Positions 7,178-15,322 are shown, numbered from the stretch's first letter. The stretch: DNA of 23,437 nt from an uncultured Lachnospiraceae bacterium (GCA_910585765.1 CAJUES010000054.1:1-23437), one strand, 5' to 3'. Notes: generated from the letters alone by a model not told the origin. Made by a program: numbers and translations.

Positions 7178-8443
7178 ATGCAGCATGTAGTATTGAGGGA
7201 TCTGTCCGTTTTGTGGGCAATGTTCCATGTGATTTTCCTGTTCGTGATGCTGTTTCGGTCGCGTTATAACAGACGCAAGACAGCGGTGCTCGCAGGAGTC
7301 GGTATGGGTATTTTGATGATGTCAAACATGGTTTTGGGCTGGGTGCTTGGATTTGATGTACTCGCAAAAGTTTTTTTCTTTACCTGTTCGGTTCCGAGCT
7401 TTGTATTTTTTTATCTCATCTCTGCCGACAAAAGGTTTCGTTTTCTGTTTACCTTCTGTCTGGCAGACACGACCGCGCTGTGGGTCATGGCAGCCACAAA
7501 CCTGCTGGATCATTATTTCGGGGGAGGTACCTATGTCCTGATGTTTTTCAGCAGACTGGCTGCATTTCCGCTGATCGAGTATCTGGCGTACCGATTCCTG
7601 CGAAAGCCGTATCTGGAACTGCAGGCTGCAGTCAAAAAGGGCTGGGGCATCTTCTCGGGGATGACGATGCTGTATTATATCCTGCTGTTTCTGGTGGTGC
7701 AGTTTCCTGTTAACATTGTGGAGCGGCCAAAGGATGTCCCGGTCTGCGTTCTGATCCTGATCATGATGTTTTTTAACTACAGTATGATGTTTGCCTCGCT
7801 CTATGGGCAGTTTTTGCTGTACCGCAAGCAGCAGAATGAACTGGTCCTGCAGGAGCAGCTTGAAAGCCAGCAGCGCATCCGGAAACTAAAGCACGACATG
7901 AAGGGCTACACAGTGACGCTCTCGGGGCTTCTGGCTGCGGGAAAAGTGGATGAGGCATTAGTGTATCTGAGAAATGTGCAGGGTGAGATCGACACCTGTA
8001 TGGGACAGTACTGCGCCAATCCGTATTTTAATGCTGTGCTTGGCAGTTACTCCCAGAAATTCGAACAGATCGGCGCTGTGCTGGCGGTTGACGTCCAGGT
8101 TGGCGACGAACAGCTGCCCTACATGGAGCTGTGCCAGATCTTCTCAAACGGGCTGGAAAATGCAAGGGATGCACTCCGGGAGCTGCCGCAGGAGCAGCGG
8201 AAAGTGTCCGTGCAGATGGGGTACAACAAAAAACGTCTGACCATTCGGATAAAAAATTCCTGCAGCAGTGCCCTGCATGTGGAGCGGGGGACAATCCCAG
8301 GCACTACCAAAAAAGGTGCAGACCACGGATTTGGCATACCGACGATGCTCGAGGCGGCACAGAAGATCGGCGGGGATCTGATGTGCTACACCCAGGACGG
8401 ATATTTTGTGGTGGATGTGCTGCTGCCGATGGGATCAAATTGA
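7178..8443 (+). CDS. GHKL-domain sensor histidine kinase (AgrC/CitA-like architecture)
   Basis: A 421-residue membrane kinase. About six hydrophobic segments occupy residues 10-215, with very short loops and no extracellular sensor domain. A coiled linker (about 212-235) follows, then the phosphoacceptor region RKLKHDMKGY with His239, the N-box NGLENARDAL from Asn324, and the G-box DHGFGIPTML around 382-391. This layout is that of AgrC-type quorum-sensing or lipid-environment sensors with a GHKL ATPase. AGGAGG at 7165-7170 lies 7 bases before the ATG. No response-regulator gene is adjacent, so the partner must be encoded elsewhere. No pheromone precursor gene was seen either. Confidence 0.88.
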   Translation: MQHVVLRDLSVLWAMFHVIFLFVMLFRSRYNRRKTAVLAGVGMGILMMSNMVLGWVLGFDVLAKVFFFTCSVPSFVFFYLISADKRFRFLFTFCLADTTALWVMAATNLLDHYFGGGTYVLMFFSRLAAFPLIEYLAYRFLRKPYLELQAAVKKGWGIFSGMTMLYYILLFLVVQFPVNIVERPKDVPVCVLILIMMFFNYSMMFASLYGQFLLYRKQQNELVLQEQLESQQRIRKLKHDMKGYTVTLSGLLAAGKVDEALVYLRNVQGEIDTCMGQYCANPYFNAVLGSYSQKFEQIGAVLAVDVQVGDEQLPYMELCQIFSNGLENARDALRELPQEQRKVSVQMGYNKKRLTIRIKNSCSSALHVERGTIPGTTKKGADHGFGIPTMLEAAQKIGGDLMCYTQDGYFVVDVLLPMGSN

Positions 8444-8541
8444 AAAATATGGATAAAAACCCATAAAAACCAGTCTGACAGACCGTATGTATGATAGGAT
8501 CAACAAATTGCAGGATCAATCGTCGTAAGATCAGGTCATTC

Positions 8542-8550
8542 TGGTATACA
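8542..8550 (+). promoter_or_regulatory. Possible extended -10 promoter for the DUF4349 lipoprotein gene
   Basis: TGG followed by TATACA (8545-8550) makes an extended -10 element 47 bases before the start codon. No good -35 box lies at the right distance. In the same gap, GTCTG at 8473-8477 and CAGAC at 8479-8483 form a small perfect palindrome that could be an operator, with no further support. Confidence 0.35.
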
Positions 8551-8597
8551 TCCCAATCAGTGTGTACCGCCGGAGAATGAGGAATGGGAGGGAAAGT

Positions 8598-9779
8598 ATG
8601 AAAAGAAAATGGACAAAACTTTTACCATTGTTTGCAGTCACGGCAAGCCTGCTGACAGGCTGCGGGGGTGCATCAGGCGGCTCGCAATCCATGATGACGG
8701 CAGACTCGGCAGCACCGTCTGACAACACTGCCGCGATGGATTCCTATGGAAGCGGCTTTGCAAGCGACAACTACGCCGGGGCAGAGGCGGAGATTGCCGT
8801 GGAGGAGGGCATGACAAAGAGTCAGGCGCAGGAGGAGACGCCGGGCATGGCTGACATGGCACTGCTCGAGGAGAAGCTCGTGTATCACTGCAATCTTGAG
8901 ATCGAGACGCTCGACTACGCTGCAACGATGACTTCTGTCAAGGCGGCGATCGCCAAATACAGCGGTGTCATCCAGTCAGAGAGCGAGAGTGACAGCGGAC
9001 ACGACTGGTATTATGAGAGCTACCGCAAGACAAGCGGCACACTGCACAATTATCTGGAAGTTCGGATTCCGTCAAAGGATTACAACAATTTTCTGGAGGA
9101 GCTCGGCGGTGTCGGCAAGGTGATCTCCAAGACAACGAGCGTGGATAATATCAGTCAGAAGTACTATGACACGACAGCGCAGATCGAGGCGCTGCGGATC
9201 CAGGAAAAAAATCTGCTGGCGATGCTCGAGAAGTGTGAGACGATCGAGGACATGATCACGGTGGAGCAGCGGCTGTCGGAGGTCCAGTATCAGCTCAATG
9301 ACCTGCAGACCACCAGGCGCTACATGGACATGGACGTGGCATACTCGTATGTCAACATCGGCATCTCGGAGGTGATGGAGTACCGTCAGGACAGCGAACC
9401 TGTCAAGCGAAACAAGTTTGCAGACCGGTTAAAGAATACACTGATCTCCACCGGCAGAGGTTTCGTGTCATTTCTGGAAGGACTGCTGTTTTTGGTGATC
9501 CGGCTGTCCCCGTACATACTGGTCATGGCTGTGATCTACTTTGTCTTTCTAAAGCGTTTTATGGAGGCGCACAAGACCAGGAAGGCGGCATCGACTGCCC
9601 TGGATGCGCATCGAAATCAGAACAGTATCATGCGTCCGATGGTGCAGGAACAGAATACCAGGTGGCAGGCACCGCCCACAGAGCCAGGCATGATGTCGGT
9701 ACAGGCACCGCATCCGGAAACCGGGCAGGATCATCCGTGTGAAACACAGCCGCCGCATCATCCGGACGGTGAGGCGTGA
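8598..9779 (+). CDS. DUF4349 domain-containing lipoprotein
   Basis: A 393-residue secreted lipoprotein. The signal peptide MKRKWTKLLPLFAVTASLLT ends in the lipobox LLTGC with the lipidated cysteine at residue 22. A Ser/Gly/Ala-rich linker (23-90) leads to the DUF4349 domain (about 91-317): LVYHCNLEIETLDY, LEVRIPSKDYNNFL, a long coiled coil (about 187-240) and a C-terminal membrane helix (about 289-318). A 75-residue Pro/Gln-rich cytoplasmic tail follows. Anchoring by both a lipid and a helix is usual for the family; its function is not established. The start is ATG 8598, because GGAGG at 8587-8591 lies 6 bases before it; an in-frame ATG at 8562 lacks such a site. The stop lies 4 bases from the end of the convergent AraC-type gene. 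Confidence 0.9.
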   Translation: MKRKWTKLLPLFAVTASLLTGCGGASGGSQSMMTADSAAPSDNTAAMDSYGSGFASDNYAGAEAEIAVEEGMTKSQAQEETPGMADMALLEEKLVYHCNLEIETLDYAATMTSVKAAIAKYSGVIQSESESDSGHDWYYESYRKTSGTLHNYLEVRIPSKDYNNFLEELGGVGKVISKTTSVDNISQKYYDTTAQIEALRIQEKNLLAMLEKCETIEDMITVEQRLSEVQYQLNDLQTTRRYMDMDVAYSYVNIGISEVMEYRQDSEPVKRNKFADRLKNTLISTGRGFVSFLEGLLFLVIRLSPYILVMAVIYFVFLKRFMEAHKTRKAASTALDAHRNQNSIMRPMVQEQNTRWQAPPTEPGMMSVQAPHPETGQDHPCETQPPHHPDGEA

Positions 9780-9783
9780 GCCG

Positions 9784-10557
9784 TCAGCGCGCCATGGATC
9801 CCGGCGAAGCGCCGTAGATCTCATGAAATGCCCTGTAGAAGGAACGCAGGCTGCTAAAGCCGCTGGCAAAACAGATCTCGGTCACGGACAGCTCGGAGTG
9901 TGTCAGCAGCCCCATCGCATACTCCGCGCGGAGCCGCCGGAGGTAGTCGCTGTAGGAACAGCCAAACTTGTCCTTAAAGATATGGGAGATATGATATTTG
10001 CTGTAGCCAAGGGCGCCGGCGAGCTGTGACAGACTGATCTCCTCGGAAAAGTGCTGGTTCAGATAATTGGATATTTCCTGGCAGGGACCGACGGCATCGT
10101 ACAGACGATCCTGCTTGAGGAGCGTGATATGTGACAGGATCATGCCGGTGATAGCATACAGATATCCCTTGGAAATGCGGATATCTGTATTTTTTTGCGC
10201 GTTGTCGAGCAGTCCCTCCACCAGGGAGGCAAATGCTCCGGCATCGGGCAAACCCGCGACAAAAGGTTCCTGCGGGTGACGCGTGCTGAATTCCGCCGAA
10301 AAATCAGGAAGGAAGATATGATTAAAAATGATCATGACAGCGGACGAATGCCCGGGGGTGCAGGTCTCGTGCACGACGTTTGGAAAGGCGATGGAAACCA
10401 TTCCTTTTTCGAGTAATTTTTTCTGGCCGGATATCGTCATTTCGATCGCCCCGTCGAGCACATAGAAGATTTCAACCTGACGGTGCATGTGCGCCTGGTA
10501 ATTGTTGTCGTTGGTTATTTTTACAAACAGATAATCGTCCCTGTTCTGATAGATCAT
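9784..10557 (-). CDS. AraC-family transcriptional regulator
   Basis: A 257-residue regulator. The N-terminal cupin-like sensing domain (about 5-150) contains the HMHRQVEIFYVLDGAIEM strand pair. The C-terminal double helix-turn-helix domain (about 160-257) contains ISLSQLAGALGYSKYHISHI and LSVTEICFASGFSSLRSFYR, the two recognition units of the family. GGAGG (plus-strand CCTCC at 10567-10571) lies 9 bases before the ATG at 10557. It is divergent from the first GH43 gene across a 298-base regulatory gap, so it very likely controls that gene and perhaps itself. The ligand is probably a pentose or xylo/arabino-oligosaccharide, inferred only from this context. Confidence 0.93.
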   Translation of the reverse strand: MIYQNRDDYLFVKITNDNNYQAHMHRQVEIFYVLDGAIEMTISGQKKLLEKGMVSIAFPNVVHETCTPGHSSAVMIIFNHIFLPDFSAEFSTRHPQEPFVAGLPDAGAFASLVEGLLDNAQKNTDIRISKGYLYAITGMILSHITLLKQDRLYDAVGPCQEISNYLNQHFSEEISLSQLAGALGYSKYHISHIFKDKFGCSYSDYLRRLRAEYAMGLLTHSELSVTEICFASGFSSLRSFYRAFHEIYGASPGSMAR

Positions 10558-10619
10558 GATGCGATGCCTCCGATTTTTTTATGCACAGCCCTGCGCGGAG
10601 GAACCGTGCCTTTCCATAC

Positions 10620-10648
10620 AGTATACACGCATCGCGGGCCGAATGCAA
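10620..10648 (-). promoter_or_regulatory. Candidate promoter of the AraC-type gene
   Basis: Read on the minus strand: TTGCAT (plus 10643-10648), a 17-base spacer and TATACT (plus 10620-10625). Transcription would begin near 10613, giving a leader of about 55 bases. The -10 is the mirror image of the -10 serving the opposite gene. Confidence 0.55.
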
Positions 10649-10650
10649 TG

Positions 10651-10688
10651 CTGTGCCAGCGCGCACAAAACCGCAATATCTGGCACAG
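10651..10688. promoter_or_regulatory. Candidate operator between two divergent promoters
   Basis: CTGTGCCA at 10651-10658 and TGGCACAG at 10681-10688 form a perfect 8-base inverted repeat with centres 30 bases apart, close to three DNA turns. It lies exactly between the two outward-facing -35 boxes, a position suited to an activator serving both promoters. The obvious candidate is the divergently encoded AraC-type protein, although that family more often binds direct repeats. Confidence 0.5.
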
Positions 10689-10706
10689 AAATGACAGGAT
10701 GCGGCA

Positions 10707-10736
10707 TTGAAGGTGCGGGGACGGATGCCGTATACT
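10707..10736 (+). promoter_or_regulatory. Candidate promoter of the GH43 genes
   Basis: TTGAAG at 10707-10712, an 18-base spacer, then TATACT at 10731-10736. Transcription would begin near 10743, leaving a leader of about 113 bases before the first GH43 start codon. Confidence 0.6.
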
Positions 10737-10811
10737 GAACAAAGGAACAGCAGGCGTTTCTGACGGACAGTTCGATACGATCCATTCAGAACGACCGCAT
10801 AAAGTTTATGG

Positions 10812-10835
10812 ATGAAGTTCAGGAATGAATTTCAT
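10812..10835. promoter_or_regulatory. Tandem TGAANTTCA palindromes in the GH43 leader
   Basis: ATGAAGTTCA at 10812-10821 is repeated as ATGAATTTCA at 10825-10834, 13 bases further on. The second copy extends to the perfect palindrome ATGAATTTCAT. They lie within the presumed 5' leader, just before the ribosome site of the first GH43 gene. They could be a repressor operator or part of an RNA structure. Confidence 0.4.
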
Positions 10836-10855
10836 GATAGAAAGGCAGGTACAAG

Positions 10856-12487
10856 ATGAAAACAGCCAGCATGTGGAATGCGGATCTGGGAAACGGCAGC
10901 TACCGCAATCCGATACTCTGGGCAGACTATTCGGATCCTGATGTGATTCGTGTCGGCGGGGATTATTTTATGACCGCATCTAGCTTTTGCAATGCGCCGG
11001 GGCTTCCGCTCCTGCACTCAAGAGACCTGATAAACTGGAAAGTGGTGAACTATATCATCAATGAGATACCGGAAGAGCGCTACAGGGAGCCAATGCACGG
11101 CTGCGGCGTGTGGGCGCCGGCGATCCGATATCACGAAGGAACCTATTTTGTCTGTTTCCCCATGCCGGACGAGGGGATCTATATGTGTACTGCGACAGAT
11201 CCCTTCGGCGCATGGTCAAAGCCGGTCAACATCAGACCGGGTGCGGGCTGGATCGACCCGTGTCCGTTCTGGGATGACGACGGGAGGGCGTATCTCGTCG
11301 CGGGTGTCGCAAAGAGCCGGATCGGCTACAAGAGCGTTCTCCATATGGTGGAGATGCAGCCTGACGGAATGGGGCTGATCGGAGAGGAAGTCAGGATTTT
11401 TGACGGAAACGAGAATGACCAGGAGACGATCGAAGGTCCCAAAATGTACAAGAGAGACGGCTGGTACTATATTTTTGCACCGGCTGGCGGTGTGAAAACC
11501 GGCTGGCAGACGGTGCTGCGCTCCCGCAATGTGTTCGGACCATACGAATACAAGGTCGTGATGCGCCAGGGGAACAGCGCCGTGAACGGGCCGCATCAGG
11601 GAGCGTGGGTGGACACCGTTACAGGGGAGGACTGGTTCCTCCATTTTCAGGATGTCTATGCGGCGGGGCGCATCACGCATCTGCAGCCGATGAGCTGGCA
11701 TGAGGGCTGGCCTGTCATCGGGATCGCGAAGGACGGCGGCGATGGAAGCCGTCGTGACTACGGAGAGCCGGTGATCGAATACCAGAAACCGAATGTCGGG
11801 CGTGTGGCAGTCGATCTATGTGAGCCGGAGACCTCCGATGATTTTACCGATGATCAGTTGGGACTGCAGTGGCAGTGGAATGCGAATCCGCAGCAGGAGT
11901 GGTATGAACTGACAGGAAGCGGTATGAGATTAAATGCAGTCATGCGCTCGACCGTATATGGAGACATGCCAAACCTTTTGCTGCAGAAGTGGCCGGCGCC
12001 GGAATTTATCTGCGTCACCAGGCTGGACATTTCCAATCTCGCAGACAGGGAAGAGGCTGGTGTGATATCGATGGGGATGCGCTATGGACTGATCACGTTC
12101 CGCAAAGAAAAAGAGATACTCAGACCATTTTTTGTCATCGGTGTACAGAAGTATGGAAAGATCCTGCCGGACACAACGGAGGAGACAGAACATGCGCTGC
12201 CGGAAATGAACTGCGCACAGGCAAAGGAGATCTATGTGCGCTACACAGTAAGACAGACAGGCACGCAGGAGCTGAGCAGTACCGAAAAGGGATTTCCGCT
12301 GGAGCTGGTGACGTTCGAGTACAGCACAGACGGCAGCAGCTACACAAAGGCAGGGGAGATGAACGCGGTGCCAGGGCGCTGGGTGGGCGTCAAAAACGGC
12401 GTGTTCTGCTGTTCTGCGGGTGATGGTATTACGGAAAACAGCGGATACGCAGTGGTAGATTTTGTTGAATACTGCCATGCAGAATAA
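10856..12487 (+). CDS. Glycoside hydrolase family 43 (beta-xylosidase/alpha-L-arabinofuranosidase-like)
   Basis: A 543-residue protein: an N-terminal five-bladed beta-propeller (about 14-320) and a C-terminal beta-sandwich (about 330-540), as in GH43 beta-xylosidases. The expected catalytic acids are visible: general base Asp27 in YSDPDV, pKa-modulating Asp134 in WIDPCPFWDDDG, and general acid Glu193 in TIEGPKMY. There is no signal peptide, so it acts in the cytoplasm on imported oligosaccharides. It is probably first in a two-gene operon with a second GH43, opposite an AraC-type regulator. AAAGG at 10841-10845 is a reasonable ribosome site. Whether it prefers xylosyl or arabinosyl ends cannot be told from motifs alone. 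Confidence 0.9.
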   Translation: MKTASMWNADLGNGSYRNPILWADYSDPDVIRVGGDYFMTASSFCNAPGLPLLHSRDLINWKVVNYIINEIPEERYREPMHGCGVWAPAIRYHEGTYFVCFPMPDEGIYMCTATDPFGAWSKPVNIRPGAGWIDPCPFWDDDGRAYLVAGVAKSRIGYKSVLHMVEMQPDGMGLIGEEVRIFDGNENDQETIEGPKMYKRDGWYYIFAPAGGVKTGWQTVLRSRNVFGPYEYKVVMRQGNSAVNGPHQGAWVDTVTGEDWFLHFQDVYAAGRITHLQPMSWHEGWPVIGIAKDGGDGSRRDYGEPVIEYQKPNVGRVAVDLCEPETSDDFTDDQLGLQWQWNANPQQEWYELTGSGMRLNAVMRSTVYGDMPNLLLQKWPAPEFICVTRLDISNLADREEAGVISMGMRYGLITFRKEKEILRPFFVIGVQKYGKILPDTTEETEHALPEMNCAQAKEIYVRYTVRQTGTQELSSTEKGFPLELVTFEYSTDGSSYTKAGEMNAVPGRWVGVKNGVFCCSAGDGITENSGYAVVDFVEYCHAE

Positions 12488-12509
12488 ATTATCATCATAA
12501 CGATATAGT

Positions 12510-12540
12510 CTCCCGGGTTCTCTCAAAGAGCCTCCGGGAG
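12510..12540 (+). promoter_or_regulatory. Intercistronic hairpin between the two GH43 genes
   Basis: CTCCCGG at 12510-12516 pairs with CCGGGAG at 12534-12540 around a 17-base loop. The 3' arm is also part of a separate small palindrome, GCCTCCGGGAGGC at 12530-12542. No T-run follows, so it is not a standard terminator. A role in RNA processing or in setting the ratio of the two enzymes is possible. Confidence 0.5.
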
Positions 12541-12553
12541 GCTGTCAAACAAT

Positions 12554-12558
12554 GGAGG
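12554..12558 (+). promoter_or_regulatory. Ribosome binding site that decides the second GH43 start
   Basis: GGAGG at 12554-12558 lies 8 bases before ATG 12567. An earlier in-frame ATG at 12552 overlaps this site, so translation almost certainly begins at 12567. Confidence 0.75.
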
Positions 12559-12566
12559 ATTCATAT

Positions 12567-14105
12567 ATGGGCAACACGTATCAAAACCCGGTACAGAGAG
12601 GCTTCTTTCCTGATCCGTCCGTCGTGCGTGTCGGGGAGGATTACTACATGGTCAATTCCACATTCCAGTATTTTCCGGCGATCGCCATCAGCCACTCAAA
12701 GGACATGGTGCACTGGCACGTGATCGGACACGCCGTCACCGATCCCGATGAACTGGATCTGCAGGATATCAGGGACTCGCACGGCATCTGGGCGCCGGAT
12801 ATCTCGTACCACGACGGCAGATTCATCATCATGGCGACGCTCCGTCTCAACGCCGACGGAAAGCGCGGCAGCAATGTCATGCGAAGACAGCTCGTCGTCT
12901 CCTCCGATAAGCCGGAGGGACCTTACAGCAAACCGAGCTGGCTTGAGGTGGACAGCATCGACCCGTCGCACTTTGTGGACGATGACGGCAGGCATTACAT
13001 GGTCATCAGCCCGGGCATCAATCTCGTGCCATTGAGCGATGACTGCACGAAAGTGACCGGCGATACGATCCCGGTGTGGCAGGGAACCGGCGAGCGGTGC
13101 CCCGAGGGACCGCATCTGTTGAAGCGTGGGAAGTACTATTACGCGATACTGGCGGAGGGCGGCACCGGATATGGGCACGGCATCAATGTAGGACGCTCGG
13201 AAAATCTGTTTGGACCGTATGAGCCATCGCCCTATAATCCGCTGATGCGCCAGTTTGATCCCGACGCGCCGATCCAGCGCACCGGACACGGCAAGCTCAT
13301 CCAGACACAGAACGGCGACTGGTGGGTGTATTACCTCATGGGCAGACCAAACCAGGGACATTACACGACGATCGGAAGGGAGTCCGGATTAGATCCCGTC
13401 ACCTGGCTTGCGGACGACTGGTTTGTCATCAATGACAGAAAGGGACCAAGCACCGAACAGACGGCGCCTGACCTGCCGCCGCATCCGTTTGAAAAGTGGG
13501 CGCGCGATGACTTTGACAGCGATCAGCTGAACGTAAACTGGGAGTTTGTGCGCAATCCGGCAAAGGGAAGTTACTCCCTCACCGAGCGTCCGGGGTATTT
13601 TCGCATCTGGACAAGGGACGGGCAGCTCTCAGAGATCCGCGCAAAGAATACGCTGGTGAGACGCGAGCAGGAGCTGCGCTACACTGCCGCGACGAAGGTG
13701 GAATTTTACCCCTCGAGAGACGGTGAACAGGCGGGACTGACCTGCTACTACAGCACGGCGACATACGCGAGGTTTTCTGTCTGCTATGAGGAAGGCAGAA
13801 AGCTTCAGCTCGTCATCAACCGCAATCACGGCGAGGAGCTGATCGCATCTGTCGATGCGTTGAAAGAGCAGGGCGTGCACCTTAAAGTCGTTGTCGACAG
13901 GCTCACCAGAAGCTTTTATTACAGCTACGACGGCGAAGTGTGGACACTTGCCGGCGTGCTCGAAAACTGCGTCTATCTCTGCGACGAGGGCGTTCCCGAC
14001 GATCCCAAGCGCCATACAGGAACCCTGGTGGGGATCTATGCCAACAACGGGGGCTGCGGCACACGCATCCCGGCGGATTTCGATTACTTTGAATATATAG
14101 ATTGA
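12567..14105 (+). CDS. Glycoside hydrolase family 43 beta-xylosidase-like enzyme
   Basis: A 512-residue cytoplasmic glycosidase without signal peptide. The N-terminal propeller (about 5-310) holds the catalytic triad: Asp16 in FPDPSVV, Asp132 in SIDPSHFVDDDG and Glu180 in CPEGPHLL. The C-terminal concanavalin-like domain (about 325-512) resembles the GH43 beta-xylosidase C-terminal domain, starting at WARDDFDSDQLNVNWEFVRNP and ending in DFDYFEYID. It differs clearly from the upstream GH43, so the two probably split substrates, for instance xylosyl and arabinosyl ends. It follows the first gene by 79 bases with a hairpin in between, and ends just before a bidirectional terminator. No sugar transporter is next to the pair. 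Confidence 0.92.
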   Translation: MGNTYQNPVQRGFFPDPSVVRVGEDYYMVNSTFQYFPAIAISHSKDMVHWHVIGHAVTDPDELDLQDIRDSHGIWAPDISYHDGRFIIMATLRLNADGKRGSNVMRRQLVVSSDKPEGPYSKPSWLEVDSIDPSHFVDDDGRHYMVISPGINLVPLSDDCTKVTGDTIPVWQGTGERCPEGPHLLKRGKYYYAILAEGGTGYGHGINVGRSENLFGPYEPSPYNPLMRQFDPDAPIQRTGHGKLIQTQNGDWWVYYLMGRPNQGHYTTIGRESGLDPVTWLADDWFVINDRKGPSTEQTAPDLPPHPFEKWARDDFDSDQLNVNWEFVRNPAKGSYSLTERPGYFRIWTRDGQLSEIRAKNTLVRREQELRYTAATKVEFYPSRDGEQAGLTCYYSTATYARFSVCYEEGRKLQLVINRNHGEELIASVDALKEQGVHLKVVVDRLTRSFYYSYDGEVWTLAGVLENCVYLCDEGVPDDPKRHTGTLVGIYANNGGCGTRIPADFDYFEYID

Positions 14106-14113
14106 GCCATAAA

Positions 14114-14158
14114 ATAAAACGGCTGCATCATGCTGCAATGCATGCGCAGTCGTTTTAT
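14114..14158. terminator. Bidirectional intrinsic terminator
   Basis: A 13-base arm at 14114-14126 (ATAAAACGGCTGC) pairs with 14146-14158 (GCAGTCGTTTTAT) with a single G-T pair. T-rich flanks lie on both sides. It sits between the stop of the plus-strand GH43 gene and the end of the minus-strand Sel1 gene, and so can end both transcripts. Confidence 0.85.
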
Positions 14159-14161
14159 ATA

Positions 14162-15289
14162 TCAGGGTGTTTTCTTTCCGCTGCCCAGCCGTCTCAAGCC
14201 GCCTGCAGCGAGCGGCTTTTTCGGATGCAGCTCGAAAAGCTTCCGTGCCATATTCAAGTTCGGCGCAGTGCCAAGCCCGTTGAGGTAGCATGTGCCGAGC
14301 ATGTCGGAACACGAGGTATCTCCCTTGAAGTACGCTTTGCTCAACAGCAAAAATGCCTGTCCGTAGTCCGGTTTGATCCCCTCTCCGCCGCGGAAATAGA
14401 TCTCACCCAACAGATTGCAGAATCCCGCGTCGTCGGGGAGTTTTTCGTAACCTTTTTCCAGGTAGGAAAGCGCTTTTTTGAGGTCAAGCGGCAGCGCTCC
14501 GCCGTAGGTGTACAGTCTGCCAAGACAGTAGTAGGCGTAATCATCTTTGTGGAGTATCGCGCGCTCATACAGTTCCACTGCCCTGCCAAGTTCGTTGTCA
14601 TCGCGGTATTCGTTGCCGACGATGCGCTCGTAGGCTCCGATCCCCATCTGTGCCCCGATATGAATGTAGTTCTTCGCCTTCTGCTGCTGGATGGGTGCCC
14701 CATGTCTGCCAGTGCGCAGAATATCGACCAGATTGGGGATCGCGATGCCAAGCCCGCGGGTGGCGCACTCCTCGTAGAGTTTCACCGCAGCGGCGATCCA
14801 CTCATACTGCAGCCGCTCATATCTTTTGCTGCCCACACGCTGCGGTGTGATGTTCAGAAATTCGGCCGCCGTGCAGTAGTAGTACGCGTTGGCGATCATG
14901 TACTTGCAAAAGACATGCCCCTGTTCCGCCTTCTGAAACACCGCATCCCAAATCTCCCTCTTGGAGTGATAGGGAGGGTGCACATAGGTGCCGCCGGGCG
15001 GCGTATACCCCTCCTGGTGCATCGTACCGAACATGCATATGGCACTCTCAAGGGAAAAGCCAGCGTGAAAACACTCAAAGGCTAATTTTTTGTCGACCGG
15101 CATCTCCATCACCGGATCGACATAGCTTTTTCCCAGATAACAGCGCCCGAGAAAATAAAAGGCGTCCCCGTCGCCCAGATTGGCAGCCCCGCGCAGCAGC
15201 GCGAGCGCCTCCTCGCGCCGCTGTGCATCTCTGTCAAACCATATGATCTGAATCGCCTGTTCCACGCGCTCGTCAAAAAGTGCAGCCAT
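14162..15289 (-). CDS. Sel1-repeat (TPR-like) protein
   Basis: A protein of about 375 residues made of Sel1/TPR-like helical pairs. Clear units are AFYFLGRCYLG, YYCLGRLYTYGGALPLDLKKAL, FCNLLGEIYFRGGEGIKPDY and DMLGTCYLNGLG, each with the LGxxYxxGxG-type core. Such repeats act as scaffolds for protein binding; no enzymatic motif, signal peptide or membrane segment is seen. The start is set at the ATG ending at 15289, because AAAGG (plus-strand CCTTT at 15300-15304) lies 10 bases ahead. An in-frame ATG at 15298 would lie almost on top of that site. The N-terminus (FDRDAQRREEALALLRGAAN) is an initial repeat. The function is unknown. Confidence 0.85.
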   Translation of the reverse strand: MAALFDERVEQAIQIIWFDRDAQRREEALALLRGAANLGDGDAFYFLGRCYLGKSYVDPVMEMPVDKKLAFECFHAGFSLESAICMFGTMHQEGYTPPGGTYVHPPYHSKREIWDAVFQKAEQGHVFCKYMIANAYYYCTAAEFLNITPQRVGSKRYERLQYEWIAAAVKLYEECATRGLGIAIPNLVDILRTGRHGAPIQQQKAKNYIHIGAQMGIGAYERIVGNEYRDDNELGRAVELYERAILHKDDYAYYCLGRLYTYGGALPLDLKKALSYLEKGYEKLPDDAGFCNLLGEIYFRGGEGIKPDYGQAFLLLSKAYFKGDTSCSDMLGTCYLNGLGTAPNLNMARKLFELHPKKPLAAGGLRRLGSGKKTP

Positions 15290-15322
15290 AATTATCATGC
15301 CTTTCTGTCTTTTGGTAATAAG

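Noticed and set aside
14102..15085. Plus-strand open frame of 327 codons opposite the Sel1-repeat gene
   Set aside because: The minus strand encodes clear Sel1 repeats with a good ribosome site and promoter. The plus frame begins inside the terminator and has no recognisable domain.
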